In this document: one piece after another, positions 45,788 through 54,089 of the stretch
Position numbering within the stretch: position 1 is the stretch's first letter
Layout: each line of letters opens with the position of its first letter
DNA from: Acidiferrobacterales bacterium
GTDB lineage: Bacteria > Pseudomonadota > Gammaproteobacteria > Arenicellales > JAJDZL01
Length of the DNA: 64,000 nt
Reading direction: 5' to 3'
Assembly (NCBI GenBank): GCA_028820695.1
Contig: JAPPIB010000049.1
Span: 1-64,000 of the forward strand
Position numbers and translations under genes: made by a program
Notes under the pieces: generated by a model
Told to the model about the DNA's origin: nothing
Databases searched by the model: none
Seen by the model: only the letters and a program-made list of their open reading frames with translations

Positions 45788-46579
45788 ATGCTCGCCAATG
45801 TAGGAAACATCCAGATCCACTACGAAATTTCGGGGAATACCCGAGGTCCAGTGGTTGCAGTGAGCCATTCCCTGGCGTCCAGCGGCATCATGTGGAAGAC
45901 CCAGTTGCCGTTGTTGGAGCCGGATTATCTGGTGATCAGAATCGATACCCGCGGGCACGGAGGTTCTTCTGCACCGGATGCCCAATACGCAATGGATGAA
46001 CTCGTAGATGATGCCGTAGGACTTCTCGACAAGCTCGAAATTGAGCGATTTCACTGGGTTGGCCTTTCGATGGGCGGGATGATCGGCCAGGGAATCGGCA
46101 TCCGTCACCCGGACCGGCTTCTGAGTCTGAGTTTGTGCGATACGATGGCACGAGTGCCGCAAGAGATGTTGCCGGTATGGGAGAAGCGAGTCGAAACCAG
46201 TGAAAGGTTTGGAATGAAGTCCATGGTTGACCCTGCAATGGAGCGCTGGTTCACCGAGCGATATCGTAACCAGCCCCCGACACGGGAGTTTGAGGAAATC
46301 AGACAGCAGGTTCTCGATACACCACTTTCGGGGTTTATCGGGTGCTGTCACGCGATCATGAACTTCAATTTTCTTGACGATCTGAAACATGTCCGAACAC
46401 CGACGCATATTATCGTAGGTGATCAGGATGCAGCCACCCCGGTCAGCGAATCAAAGGCCATGCACGAACGTATTCAGGATTCGACACTTGAGATTATCGA
46501 AGGTGCCGCACATTTTTCCAATGTCGAACAGTCTGGGGCATTTAACCGATCTCTTTCCGCGTTTCTTGCCCAACACTGA
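45788..46579 (+). CDS. Alpha/beta hydrolase, 3-oxoadipate enol-lactonase-like
   Basis: The 263-residue protein has the hydrolase fold with nucleophile GLSMGGMIGQG near residue 95, acid in GDQDAATP near 215 and histidine in GAAHFSN near 241. RIDTRGHGGSS near 57 is typical of the PcaD group. No other beta-ketoadipate genes are nearby, so the true substrate is uncertain. The next gene, an enolase-superfamily member, may act in the same route. Confidence 0.8.
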   Translation: MLANVGNIQIHYEISGNTRGPVVAVSHSLASSGIMWKTQLPLLEPDYLVIRIDTRGHGGSSAPDAQYAMDELVDDAVGLLDKLEIERFHWVGLSMGGMIGQGIGIRHPDRLLSLSLCDTMARVPQEMLPVWEKRVETSERFGMKSMVDPAMERWFTERYRNQPPTREFEEIRQQVLDTPLSGFIGCCHAIMNFNFLDDLKHVRTPTHIIVGDQDAATPVSESKAMHERIQDSTLEIIEGAAHFSNVEQSGAFNRSLSAFLAQH

Positions 46580-46741
46580 TCAGAGCATTCATTGTTGATC
46601 TTGCAAAACCGCGACACCGTGATGTGTTGTTTTGTGTCTGGAAAATTCTTAAGCCTGGAGCGTCCAGTTCCAAACGTTGATCTTTCGTCGGTCTGGGGTT
46701 CACTGACACCGAACCGCAGCCGCGCAGCGGGGTGAGGCAGG

Positions 46742-47845
46742 ATGAAAATAAAAAAGATCTCCGTCTATCAAGTTGATCTTCCAATGAAAGAAGGTGCGTA
46801 CAGCTGGTCGAACCAATCGTATTCCGCTTTCGATAGCACCATCGTGATCATCGATACCGATGAAGGGATATCAGGTGCCGGTGAAACCTGTCCGCTGGGC
46901 GCGGCATATCTTCCCGCCTATGCACAAGGTGCAAGGGCAGGCATTGCACAGTTGGCACCGGATCTCATCGGCGAAAATCCACTGGAACTCGGTGCGATCA
47001 ATGATCGGATGGACTCGTTGCTGAAAGGACACCCGTACGTAAAGTCTGCGGTTGACATGGCCTGTTGGGACATTTTGGGGAAGGCGACCGATCAACCGGT
47101 TTACCGTCTTTTAGGTGGCATGCGTCAGGACAAGGTGAAGCTGTTCAAGGTGGTCAGCCGTCAGCAGCCGGACGCGATGGCGGCGAAGTTGAATGACTAC
47201 CAGACGCAGGGTTTCACACAGTTTCAGATGAAAGTCGGCGAGGACGCGGATGTGGACATCGAACGAATTTTCGCAGTCTCAGAGCAACTGATCCCAGGCA
47301 ATGTGCTCAACGCAGATGCAAATACCGGTTGGCGGCAGCACGATGCGATTCGCGTCGTCAGGGCGGTTCGGGATGTTGACCTGTATCTGGAGCAGCCATG
47401 CCTGAGCTATGAACAATGCCTTGCGGTTCGCAAGCATTGTGACCATCCGATGATCCTGGATGAGTGTATGGATAGCATGGAGATCGTGATTCGAGGCTGG
47501 CAGGAAAGCGCGATGGATGCCATCAATCTGAAGATTAACCGAGTGGGCGGCTTGTGGAAAGCCTCTCAGTTCAGGGACCTGTGTCTGAATCTCGGAATCA
47601 TCATGACTGTAGAGGACTCCTGGGGTGGTGAGATCGCGACTGCAGCCATCGCGCATCTGGCGCATACGCTTCCGAAAGAGTTTCACTTCCAGTCATCCGC
47701 TTTTCACGAGTATACGCATACGCAAATCGCCCAGGGTGCGCCGGTGATGGAGGGTGACTACATGTCTGCCTCGTCCCGACCAGGACTGGGCGTCGAGCCG
47801 AATCTGGATGTTCTGGGTGAGCCGATCCATGTCATCGGCGGTTGA
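46742..47845 (+). CDS. Mandelate racemase / muconate lactonizing enzyme family protein
   Basis: The 367-residue protein is an enolase-superfamily enzyme with the usual capping domain (1-120) and barrel. Metal ligands are NADANTGW near residue 193, LEQPC near 217 and LDECMDS near 240. The catalytic lysines are in FQMKVGE near 163, where the first position of KxK is Gln, and INLKINRVGG near 263. The pattern resembles hydroxyproline dehydratases or betaine epimerases. It has a clear GAGGCAG site before ATG 46742. Substrate assignment is inference from nearby betaine/amine genes. Confidence 0.82.
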   Translation: MKIKKISVYQVDLPMKEGAYSWSNQSYSAFDSTIVIIDTDEGISGAGETCPLGAAYLPAYAQGARAGIAQLAPDLIGENPLELGAINDRMDSLLKGHPYVKSAVDMACWDILGKATDQPVYRLLGGMRQDKVKLFKVVSRQQPDAMAAKLNDYQTQGFTQFQMKVGEDADVDIERIFAVSEQLIPGNVLNADANTGWRQHDAIRVVRAVRDVDLYLEQPCLSYEQCLAVRKHCDHPMILDECMDSMEIVIRGWQESAMDAINLKINRVGGLWKASQFRDLCLNLGIIMTVEDSWGGEIATAAIAHLAHTLPKEFHFQSSAFHEYTHTQIAQGAPVMEGDYMSASSRPGLGVEPNLDVLGEPIHVIGG

Positions 47846-47896
47846 CGATGCAAAGGATACCGGGTCTATACCCCGTTCCGGGTATTGCTGACTGAC

Positions 47897-49015
47897 TCAG
47901 TATAGGCGTACGCCTTCGACATACCAGTTCATATCGTGTAATTCGGTGTCACTGAGCACTTTGGAGTCCGGTACTGCCAAATCGCCCTGAATTCCGTTGA
48001 TTGGTCCTGCAAAAGGGTGCAGTTTTCCAGACCGGACTTGGTTTTCCATAGTTTGGACGAACTCAATGACATCTGGACTGATCTGTGCCTTGTTGTAGTG
48101 GGTCAACTTTGTTGTCGGTCCAAACTTTCCACCCCAGTTTTGAATCGGCTCCCAGGAGCCATCAAGCATCGCATCGACGCGATGGATGTAATACTGACCC
48201 CAATCGTTCGCGATGGTTGCCAGATGGGCATTCGGAGCCACGAAAGTCATGTCGGACGCTTTCCCGAATCCCCAGATACCGTGTTGTTCAGCAACAACCA
48301 GTGCACGTTGAGCGTTGGTATGGGTGATCAATACGTCGGCACCTTCCGAGATCAGGAATAGCGCGGCGTCTATTTCCAGTTCCGGATCGGACCAAGAGTT
48401 GATATAGAGCGCCAGCACTTCGCTGTCCGGACTGACTCGTTTCGCACCCAATGCGACCGAGTTGATGCCGCGGACAACTTCGGGTATCGGGACAGATCCT
48501 ATGTATCCGATTTTTCCTGTCGACGACATCTTGGCGGCCAATGCTCCAGCGGCGAATCGTCCCTCGTAGAATCGCGCAGAATATGTTGATACGTTTTGCG
48601 CGATTGTGCTGCCTGTGCATATTTCAAATGCCACATCCGGATACTGTTTTGCGTAGCGGTGCAGCAGATCGGAGTATTCATATGCCAGGCCGAAAATCAT
48701 TTTGTATCCGTCTTCGAGCATGTTTTGCAAGACGGCCTCCACAGTTGATTCGTCAGCGTTGTTTTCGGCGTAGACAGCGGTTCGAATTCTTTCGCCGAAA
48801 TGCTTTTCGAGTTCCATTCGTCCCAGATCGTGACTGTATGTCCAGCCAAACGGCCCGATCTCGCTAGCGGAGATAAACCCAATTTTGAGTGGCTTTTCTG
48901 AAGCTTGGACCAGCGGGGACAAACCAAGGAACAATACCGCGGCTAAAACAATGAAGAAGGCGTACCGGACAATTGCGGCGGATGCGAACTCAATCGCGCT
49001 GGATAACTTTTTCAT
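47897..49015 (-). CDS. BMP-family periplasmic substrate-binding protein
   Basis: The 372-residue precursor has an N-terminal signal segment (hydrophobic core FFIVLAAVLFLGL, likely cut after VQA near 38) and a basic-membrane-protein (PnrA-like) domain: KIGFISASEIGPFGW near 44, GLAYEYSD near 105, IGYIGSVPIPEVVRGINS near 160 and DVLITHTNAQRAL near 219. It lacks a lipobox. Such proteins feed ABC importers for nucleosides or related solutes, but no permease or ATPase gene is present here. It lies downstream of a flavin amine oxidase gene on the same strand. Confidence 0.88.
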   Translation of the reverse strand: MKKLSSAIEFASAAIVRYAFFIVLAAVLFLGLSPLVQASEKPLKIGFISASEIGPFGWTYSHDLGRMELEKHFGERIRTAVYAENNADESTVEAVLQNMLEDGYKMIFGLAYEYSDLLHRYAKQYPDVAFEICTGSTIAQNVSTYSARFYEGRFAAGALAAKMSSTGKIGYIGSVPIPEVVRGINSVALGAKRVSPDSEVLALYINSWSDPELEIDAALFLISEGADVLITHTNAQRALVVAEQHGIWGFGKASDMTFVAPNAHLATIANDWGQYYIHRVDAMLDGSWEPIQNWGGKFGPTTKLTHYNKAQISPDVIEFVQTMENQVRSGKLHPFAGPINGIQGDLAVPDSKVLSDTELHDMNWYVEGVRLY

Positions 49016-49059
49016 GATCTTCCCTAATCTGATGTGGATCTTTACATGATAGACAAAAA

Positions 49060-50301
49060 CTACTCCAGTATCCCCGAAACCCGCTGGGCGGTTTCCCTTC
49101 CTGACAGATGCGCACCGGCGACTGACGCGAACATGGTTTGATGACAAGCCTCTCCGGCGAAGAAAATTCGGTCAGCAACAGGTTCACGCAAGACATCTCG
49201 CAAATGAAACGCGCCTGGTCGAGCTGAGGCGTAGGACCCTTCAGTCAAGGGATCTGTTGACCAGGAGGATGCGGACCCCTTGACGAACAGCTGATCAATC
49301 TCACCACCGAACACTGAGCGCAACCGATCAAGCGCGAAGTCTATCCGGTCTGCCTCCGCTAGACCGGATAGATCACGGGCGAGCCGCCCGCCGACATCAA
49401 AATATGTCAGTGCGCTGCCAGACACATTGGCTGACGCACCGAACGTACCATCCTGTCGATCTGCCAGATTCAACACGTACGTGTCCGGACTCAGTCCGGC
49501 GATCGGTGTTGAGAACTCAAGCCAGATGTGTTCGTAATTGCCCATGGATATTGAATCAAAAGAATCCTGTTTTTCCGCTGCGAGCGCCGGTCTGAATGCA
49601 ATCGCACCGGATGCGAGCACACCTGTGGACACTGTAACTATGATTGCCTTTGAGCGCAGTTCTCCCTTGTTCGTGGAGACCCGCAATCGTTTCCCGCTCC
49701 AGTCGATCGTGCTGACCGTCGTATCCAGTGCAACGGGAAGTCCGGTGCCGTAGTGTTCAACCAGGGTGCCGAAACCTTCTCGGCAAAACCAGTCCACACT
49801 GTCCTTCATTGACACATAATCCAAAACAGACAATCGATCAAGTTCCTTTCCCATGGTCCATGGACCGAGAATGTATCCGGCCATCGAGGTCAAAGGGTGG
49901 TCGACGTCTTTGGTCGCGTCACTTAACGAGACATCCATTCCAGCGGCAGCGGACTTCTCAATCGCCCGCTCCATCAATCTCAGAATCTCAGGGATCCGTT
50001 CAGTTCCGTTGTCGACCGCATGGCCGCGGTCGTACAAGGCAACGTTCAGATTGTCGCGATAGATGTCGAAACCGTTGCGCTCGCCGTAGTGCTTGTAGAA
50101 ATTGTCGGATCCGTAGTGCAGCCAGTGCGCACCCATATCGCAGGGGATGCAGAAGGTATCCTGATCGGTCCACACCCGTCCGCCGATTCGACTGGATGCT
50201 TCCAGTACTGTGATCTCGTAGCCTTGTGCGATCAGCGCATGGGCCGCTGAGATTCCAGCCGCTCCGGCACCCACGATCACAACGTCGGGACAGTCGATCA
50301 T
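49060..50301 (-). CDS. Flavin monoamine oxidase family protein
   Basis: The 413-residue protein oxidises an amine using FAD. The N-terminal nucleotide fold is VIVGAGAAGISAAHAL near residue 8, followed by EASSRIGGRVWTD near 35, and the C-terminal FAD contact is RIFFAGEACHQTMFASVAGAHLSG near 377. No signal peptide is seen. The gene ends 44 bases before the BMP-type binding protein gene, so the two likely share a transcript and a substrate route. Confidence 0.88.
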   Translation of the reverse strand: MIDCPDVVIVGAGAAGISAAHALIAQGYEITVLEASSRIGGRVWTDQDTFCIPCDMGAHWLHYGSDNFYKHYGERNGFDIYRDNLNVALYDRGHAVDNGTERIPEILRLMERAIEKSAAAGMDVSLSDATKDVDHPLTSMAGYILGPWTMGKELDRLSVLDYVSMKDSVDWFCREGFGTLVEHYGTGLPVALDTTVSTIDWSGKRLRVSTNKGELRSKAIIVTVSTGVLASGAIAFRPALAAEKQDSFDSISMGNYEHIWLEFSTPIAGLSPDTYVLNLADRQDGTFGASANVSGSALTYFDVGGRLARDLSGLAEADRIDFALDRLRSVFGGEIDQLFVKGSASSWSTDPLTEGSYASARPGAFHLRDVLREPVADRIFFAGEACHQTMFASVAGAHLSGRETAQRVSGILE

Positions 50302-50346
50302 GCTGTGTGCTGAACGGATTGCAAAATATCAGAACTTGAGGTTTTG

Positions 50347-51096
50347 TTACGGATTGGAGGTCTGGGTCTGGTTACGGACTTCCGTGATGAACTTTTCGAG
50401 TGTGGCATCGTCCGCCAGATAGAAATGCCGGATCGGAAAAAGATCCGGGTCCAGGTGATACACCAGCGCGATTCCGGTCGGAATATTCAGCGTTGTGATT
50501 TCCTCATCGGAGATATTGTCCAGATATTTCACCAGTGCGCGCAAACTGTTTCCGTGCGCCACGATCAAGATTCTCTTTCCTGACAGAATCTGATGCATGA
50601 CGGAGTTGTTCCAGTATCTTACAACTCTTGTGTAGGTGTCCGCCAGTGACTCTGTTGCGGGTACAGCATCGAGATGAGCGTATTTGGGATCGGCTTTGAG
50701 TTCATTCCATTGCGGCTGTGCAAGTTCCGGCGGTCGTATCGAATACCCGCGTCGCCATCGATGTACCTGTTCCGGTCCATGCATCTGCACCATTTCCGCT
50801 TTATTGAGCCCCTGCAGTGCACCATAGTGCCGTTCGTTGAGGTGCCAGTCGCGCTGCACCGGGATGTCTGTCTGGCCAAGTTGCTGCAATACCTCGGATA
50901 AGGTATCGATCGAGCGGCGAAGGACCGAAGTCAAGGCCAGGTCGAACTGATAATTCTCCTGCTTCAGTGCGATTCCGGCACTACGCGCTTCCTCCACACC
51001 CCGCGGTGAGAGGCCTACGTCAACCCATCCTGTAAAGCGGTTCTCAAGATTCCATTCACTTTGTCCGTGACGAAGCAATACGAGTTCAAATGTCAT
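50347..51096 (-). CDS. gpmA: 2,3-bisphosphoglycerate-dependent phosphoglycerate mutase
   Basis: The glycolytic enzyme interconverts 3- and 2-phosphoglycerate. The 249-residue protein has the phosphohistidine motif LRHGQSEWN near residue 8, FTGWVDVGLSPRG near 22, HLNERHYGALQGLNK near 85 and HGNSLRALVKYLDNIS near 185. It is the last gene of an rph-rdgB-gpmA cluster, with one base between its start and the rdgB stop. Confidence 0.96.
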   Translation of the reverse strand: MTFELVLLRHGQSEWNLENRFTGWVDVGLSPRGVEEARSAGIALKQENYQFDLALTSVLRRSIDTLSEVLQQLGQTDIPVQRDWHLNERHYGALQGLNKAEMVQMHGPEQVHRWRRGYSIRPPELAQPQWNELKADPKYAHLDAVPATESLADTYTRVVRYWNNSVMHQILSGKRILIVAHGNSLRALVKYLDNISDEEITTLNIPTGIALVYHLDPDLFPIRHFYLADDATLEKFITEVRNQTQTSNP

Positions 51097-51097
51097 G

Positions 51098-51706
51098 TCA
51101 GTGGTATTCGTTCAGTAGTTGTTCGACCATGCTGCGCAACGCCTTCCCCCGATGACTGATCCGGTTTTTCTCGTTCGGTGCAAGTTCGGCCAGCGTGCAC
51201 TCAAGCTGTGGAACCCAGACAACCGGGTCGTAGCCGAATCCGTAGTCGCCCTGTGCCCGATCGTGCACGCGGCCGTGCAATGTGCCATCTGCGATCAGGG
51301 GGGAGGCGTCAGCAACGTGTCTGACATAGACCATCAGGCAGCGAAATCGGCAGTTCCGATCGTCGCCTTGCATCTGTTTAAGTTTACCCAGAAGTTTGGC
51401 TATGTTGCGTTCATCATTTGCGCCGGGATCAGAGTAGCGCGAGGAGATTACACCTGGCTCGCCACGGATTGCATCGACCACGAGGCCGGAGTCATCAGCA
51501 ATGGCTGGCAGTCCCGCTGCCGCGGATGCATGTCGGGCTTTGATCAGGGCATTTTCGACGAAAGTCGGTTGGTCCTCGACCGCCTCTTCTATGCCGAACT
51601 CAGACTGCGAGACAACGTGAATCCTGGTGTCGCGAAGCATGCGGTTTATTTCGTCAATCTTTCCTGGATTGTTGCTCGCCAATACGATTCGGGAGGGGAT
51701 TGTCAC
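51098..51706 (-). CDS. rdgB: RdgB/HAM1 non-canonical purine NTP pyrophosphatase
   Basis: RdgB clears ITP, dITP and XTP from the nucleotide pool. The 202-residue protein has [10 protein letters not shown] near residue 11, [11 protein letters not shown] near 71, GYGFGYDPV-like [13 protein letters not shown] near 153 and [12 protein letters not shown] near 178. It overlaps rph by four bases; the pair is common in proteobacteria. Confidence 0.95.
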   Translation of the reverse strand: MTIPSRIVLASNNPGKIDEINRMLRDTRIHVVSQSEFGIEEAVEDQPTFVENALIKARHASAAAGLPAIADDSGLVVDAIRGEPGVISSRYSDPGANDERNIAKLLGKLKQMQGDDRNCRFRCLMVYVRHVADASPLIADGTLHGRVHDRAQGDYGFGYDPVVWVPQLECTLAELAPNEKNRISHRGKALRSMVEQLLNEYH

Positions 51707-52422
51707 TGCTGCAACGCCTGTTTCTGGGCATCAATCAAAGTGGAGATCCCCGACTTGGCGAGTTCGGACATGGCAATGAGCTGGTGCAGGGAAAAGTCAT
51801 CCTTCTCCGCAGTGCCTTGAATTTCAATGAAGCATGCGTTCTCATTCATTACGAAATTCATATCGGTCTGAGCGTTTGAATCTTCAGCGTAGTTGAGGTC
51901 CAGGCACAGTTCGTCATTGATCATTCCGACTGATACTGCGGCAACATGATTCCGGATGGGATTTTCGAAGATTTTCCGGTGCTCAAGCAATGTTTGAACT
52001 GCGTCTGCAAGGGCGATAAATCCACCGGTGATCGAGGCGCAGCGGGTTCCGCCGTCGGCCTGAAGCACATCGCAATCGACGATGATCGATCGTTCCCCGA
52101 GCATTTCAAGATCGATGCATGAGCGAAGGCTGCGTCCGATCAGACGTTGAATCTCCTGTGTTCGGCCGCCTTGCCGGCCCCGTGCCGCTTCCCTGGAACT
52201 GCGCTCAATGGTTGACCCTGGCAACATGCTGTATTCGCCCGTCACCCAGCCCTGGTTTTTGCCGCGCAAATGAAAGGGTACCCGGTCGTCGATGCTGGCT
52301 GTGCACAGTACACGGGTATCACCGGTTTCCATCAGTACTGAACCGGCGGCATGCTTTGTGAATCTCCGCGTAATCCGAACGGGTCGCAGCTGATTGCTGG
52401 GTCTTTCGTGTGTTCGTTTCAT
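51703..52422 (-). CDS. rph: Ribonuclease PH
   Basis: RNase PH trims the 3' ends of tRNA and other RNAs with phosphate. The 239-residue protein has RPSNQLRPV at the start, [18 protein letters not shown] near 27, [12 protein letters not shown]-type ligand region near 88, [11 protein letters not shown] near 117 and [15 protein letters not shown] near 176. Full length. It heads the cluster rph-rdgB-gpmA on the minus strand. Confidence 0.96.
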   Translation of the reverse strand: MKRTHERPSNQLRPVRITRRFTKHAAGSVLMETGDTRVLCTASIDDRVPFHLRGKNQGWVTGEYSMLPGSTIERSSREAARGRQGGRTQEIQRLIGRSLRSCIDLEMLGERSIIVDCDVLQADGGTRCASITGGFIALADAVQTLLEHRKIFENPIRNHVAAVSVGMINDELCLDLNYAEDSNAQTDMNFVMNENACFIEIQGTAEKDDFSLHQLIAMSELAKSGISTLIDAQKQALQQ

Positions 52423-52595
52423 GTCGGTTGAATTGCAGTACTATCTTTGGGACTGTGAGGCTGAATATGGCAGATTATTGTACCTGTTCCGTCAGGCTCC
52501 GTTGCCGCTGTTCAACAAGGGGTTTTGTTGTACAGCCGACGTTGGCGGGTGTAGAATTTGAGTTCCAGCCTTACTGTTGAAAAAACCAGTCAATT

Positions 52596-53078
52596 CTAGT
52601 CTGTAACGCGCACGCCCACCAGTTCAAAGTCCCAAAACAGAATGCCTTTTTGGACGGCGTTCCTGAAACTGATATTGTCCTGAAAATCCCTGGCCTGGCG
52701 GGGTGGGACATTGAGCGCGACAAAATCGACCTGCTCACCGATGACCGGGCATTCGTCGGTCACGGTTTCGGTACCGGAGGGGCAGTCGCGCAAGGTTATC
52801 TTGACCAGGACATCGGTGATAACCTTGCTGGAAGAATTCGATACGCGCCCCGAATAATCCCAGCTCTCGCCATAAGACTCCTCAGCTTTCACGTCATCAA
52901 GCTGAACCAATTCCCTTTCTATCGGAAAACCTGCGGTTGAGGATTCATCCAGGTTCAGAAAGTAAAGCGTTGCGACGAGCGCACCCACTGCACCGAGCAG
53001 GCTGAAACCGACTTTTGGAGAATAGTAACTGACTACGACAAGCGCAGTGCACACGATAGCCAATGCGATCCAATGCAT
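52596..53078 (-). CDS. Hypothetical membrane-anchored protein
   Basis: The 160-residue protein has two hydrophobic segments at the start (about 3-20 and 24-44), then a soluble beta-rich domain from residue 60 with one cysteine pair (RDCPSG and DECPV). It resembles a FxLYD-like beta sandwich exposed on one side of the membrane. I do not recognise the family. A large inverted repeat lies 19 bases upstream of its start. Confidence 0.6.
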   Translation of the reverse strand: MHWIALAIVCTALVVVSYYSPKVGFSLLGAVGALVATLYFLNLDESSTAGFPIERELVQLDDVKAEESYGESWDYSGRVSNSSSKVITDVLVKITLRDCPSGTETVTDECPVIGEQVDFVALNVPPRQARDFQDNISFRNAVQKGILFWDFELVGVRVTD

Positions 53079-53096
53079 AGTTTGGGTTCTTTTCTT

Positions 53097-53146
53097 GTAA
53101 CTACTTACCCCTCAATTTTACACCTCCTGAGGGGGCAAGTAGTTAC
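53097..53146. repeat. Large imperfect inverted repeat between two divergent transcription units
   Basis: The left arm GTAACTACTTACCCCTCA (53097-53114) pairs with TGAGGGGGCAAGTAGTTAC (53128-53146) with one bulge and one mismatch, around 13 bases. It could be an operator, a stem in the leader RNA of the membrane protein, or a dispersed palindromic repeat. Only one copy was noticed in this window. Confidence 0.6.
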
Positions 53147-53189
53147 TGCAGGAGTTTATGAATTTTGTAATTGACAGCGACTGCAGCGG

Positions 53190-53555
53190 ATGAAGTATCG
53201 CGAAAATCTTCCCGCTGGATGCCCACCCGCAGATGCTGAGAGTATCGAGAATTATCGATTCATCTTCAGACCAGTGCGACAAGAACAGCCAGCAAATGAT
53301 GATTTCAAATCGCAACGAGCGAAAAATCCAACTGCTGATTTTTATGGGGTATCAGAGTGTCAGGCCTTGGGACTATCAGTTCATACGACAAAAGATGCGT
53401 CTGAATAAATGAAAAAACTGCCCAAATTTCGCAAATATATGATTTGTCGTGTGAAATTGAAAAGTGGTGCGGCGAGGATTCAACAAACGGGGTCTTGTTC
53501 TTTTCACCATATCTGGTGGCCATTCGTCAAATGCGATATGCGTATTCGCTGGTAA
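53190..53555 (+). pseudogene. Small conserved-type protein interrupted by an in-frame TAA
   Basis: The frame codes 72 residues, starting MKYRENLPAGCPPADAE, stops at TAA 53406-53408, and continues in the same frame from ATG 53409 to TAA 53553. Both parts look like one protein: ENLPAGCPP, FRPVRQEQP, DFKSQRAKNP and SECQALGLSV before the stop, then LPKFRKYMICRVKLKSG and HHIWWP after it. I recall small proteins of this layout, about 120 residues, encoded beside DUF6575-type genes. A nonsense mutation is the simplest reading; reinitiation at the adjacent ATG could still give both halves. The second gene begins eight bases past the final stop. Confidence 0.65.
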
Positions 53556-53563
53556 ATTGTTTC

Positions 53564-54064
53564 ATGGAAAATCAAATGTTGAATATTCGTTACAAGTCGA
53601 CTCTATTTGAGTACGACGGTCCGCAAGTTTTTGAAGCGAGAGACCGAATAGGGGGGGGGCGCTATATCGCGGTAGCGGTAGAAGACAATGGGACAGATTG
53701 TCAATATTTGGTAGTTGGAACCGAAGTGGAAAAACTCCGCAAATTTCGTACAGGCGAAATGGACTTGCGTTCTTTGATTGTCGACTCCAGTCAGCACGGA
53801 TGGTATTTGACTCTATCTGATGCAAATAAAGATGAACCGGTAACAATACAGCCACAGTATGGCAGTTTGCACGAACAGGATAATTTACCTGAACCAGATT
53901 TTTTCTTGCATGACAGTCCAGCAACAAATACTCTAATTGCAGAGACACGTTCCAGAGACAATTCAGTTGTGCAAGTTGCTTCTTCGGTAATGATCTCCTC
54001 GCCTAAGCGAGATCGGGGTTTTGGTTTCGAATGGCTGCAGATGCCAGTAATTGCCGGGCAGTGA
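53564..54064 (+). CDS. DUF6575-like protein
   Basis: The 166-residue product begins MENQMLNIRYKSTLFEYDG, followed by VFEARDRIGGGRYIAVAVED near residue 22 and KLRKFRTGEMDLRSLI near 56, which fit my memory of DUF6575. Function unknown. ATG 53564 is chosen because it lies directly behind the frame of the small upstream gene, implying coupling; an upstream in-frame ATG is possible. A run of nine G within codons 29-32 could make the gene phase-variable. It converges on sbcC with 25 bases between. Confidence 0.7.
   Translation: MENQMLNIRYKSTLFEYDGPQVFEARDRIGGGRYIAVAVEDNGTDCQYLVVGTEVEKLRKFRTGEMDLRSLIVDSSQHGWYLTLSDANKDEPVTIQPQYGSLHEQDNLPEPDFFLHDSPATNTLIAETRSRDNSVVQVASSVMISSPKRDRGFGFEWLQMPVIAGQ
53651..53659 (+). 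repeat. G9 homopolymer inside the DUF6575-like gene
   Basis: Nine consecutive G form three glycine codons in frame. Poly-G tracts of this length slip during replication, and a change of one base would shut the gene off. Confidence 0.8.
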
Positions 54065-54089
54065 TATGCCACAATTTGCGCTATAGGTG

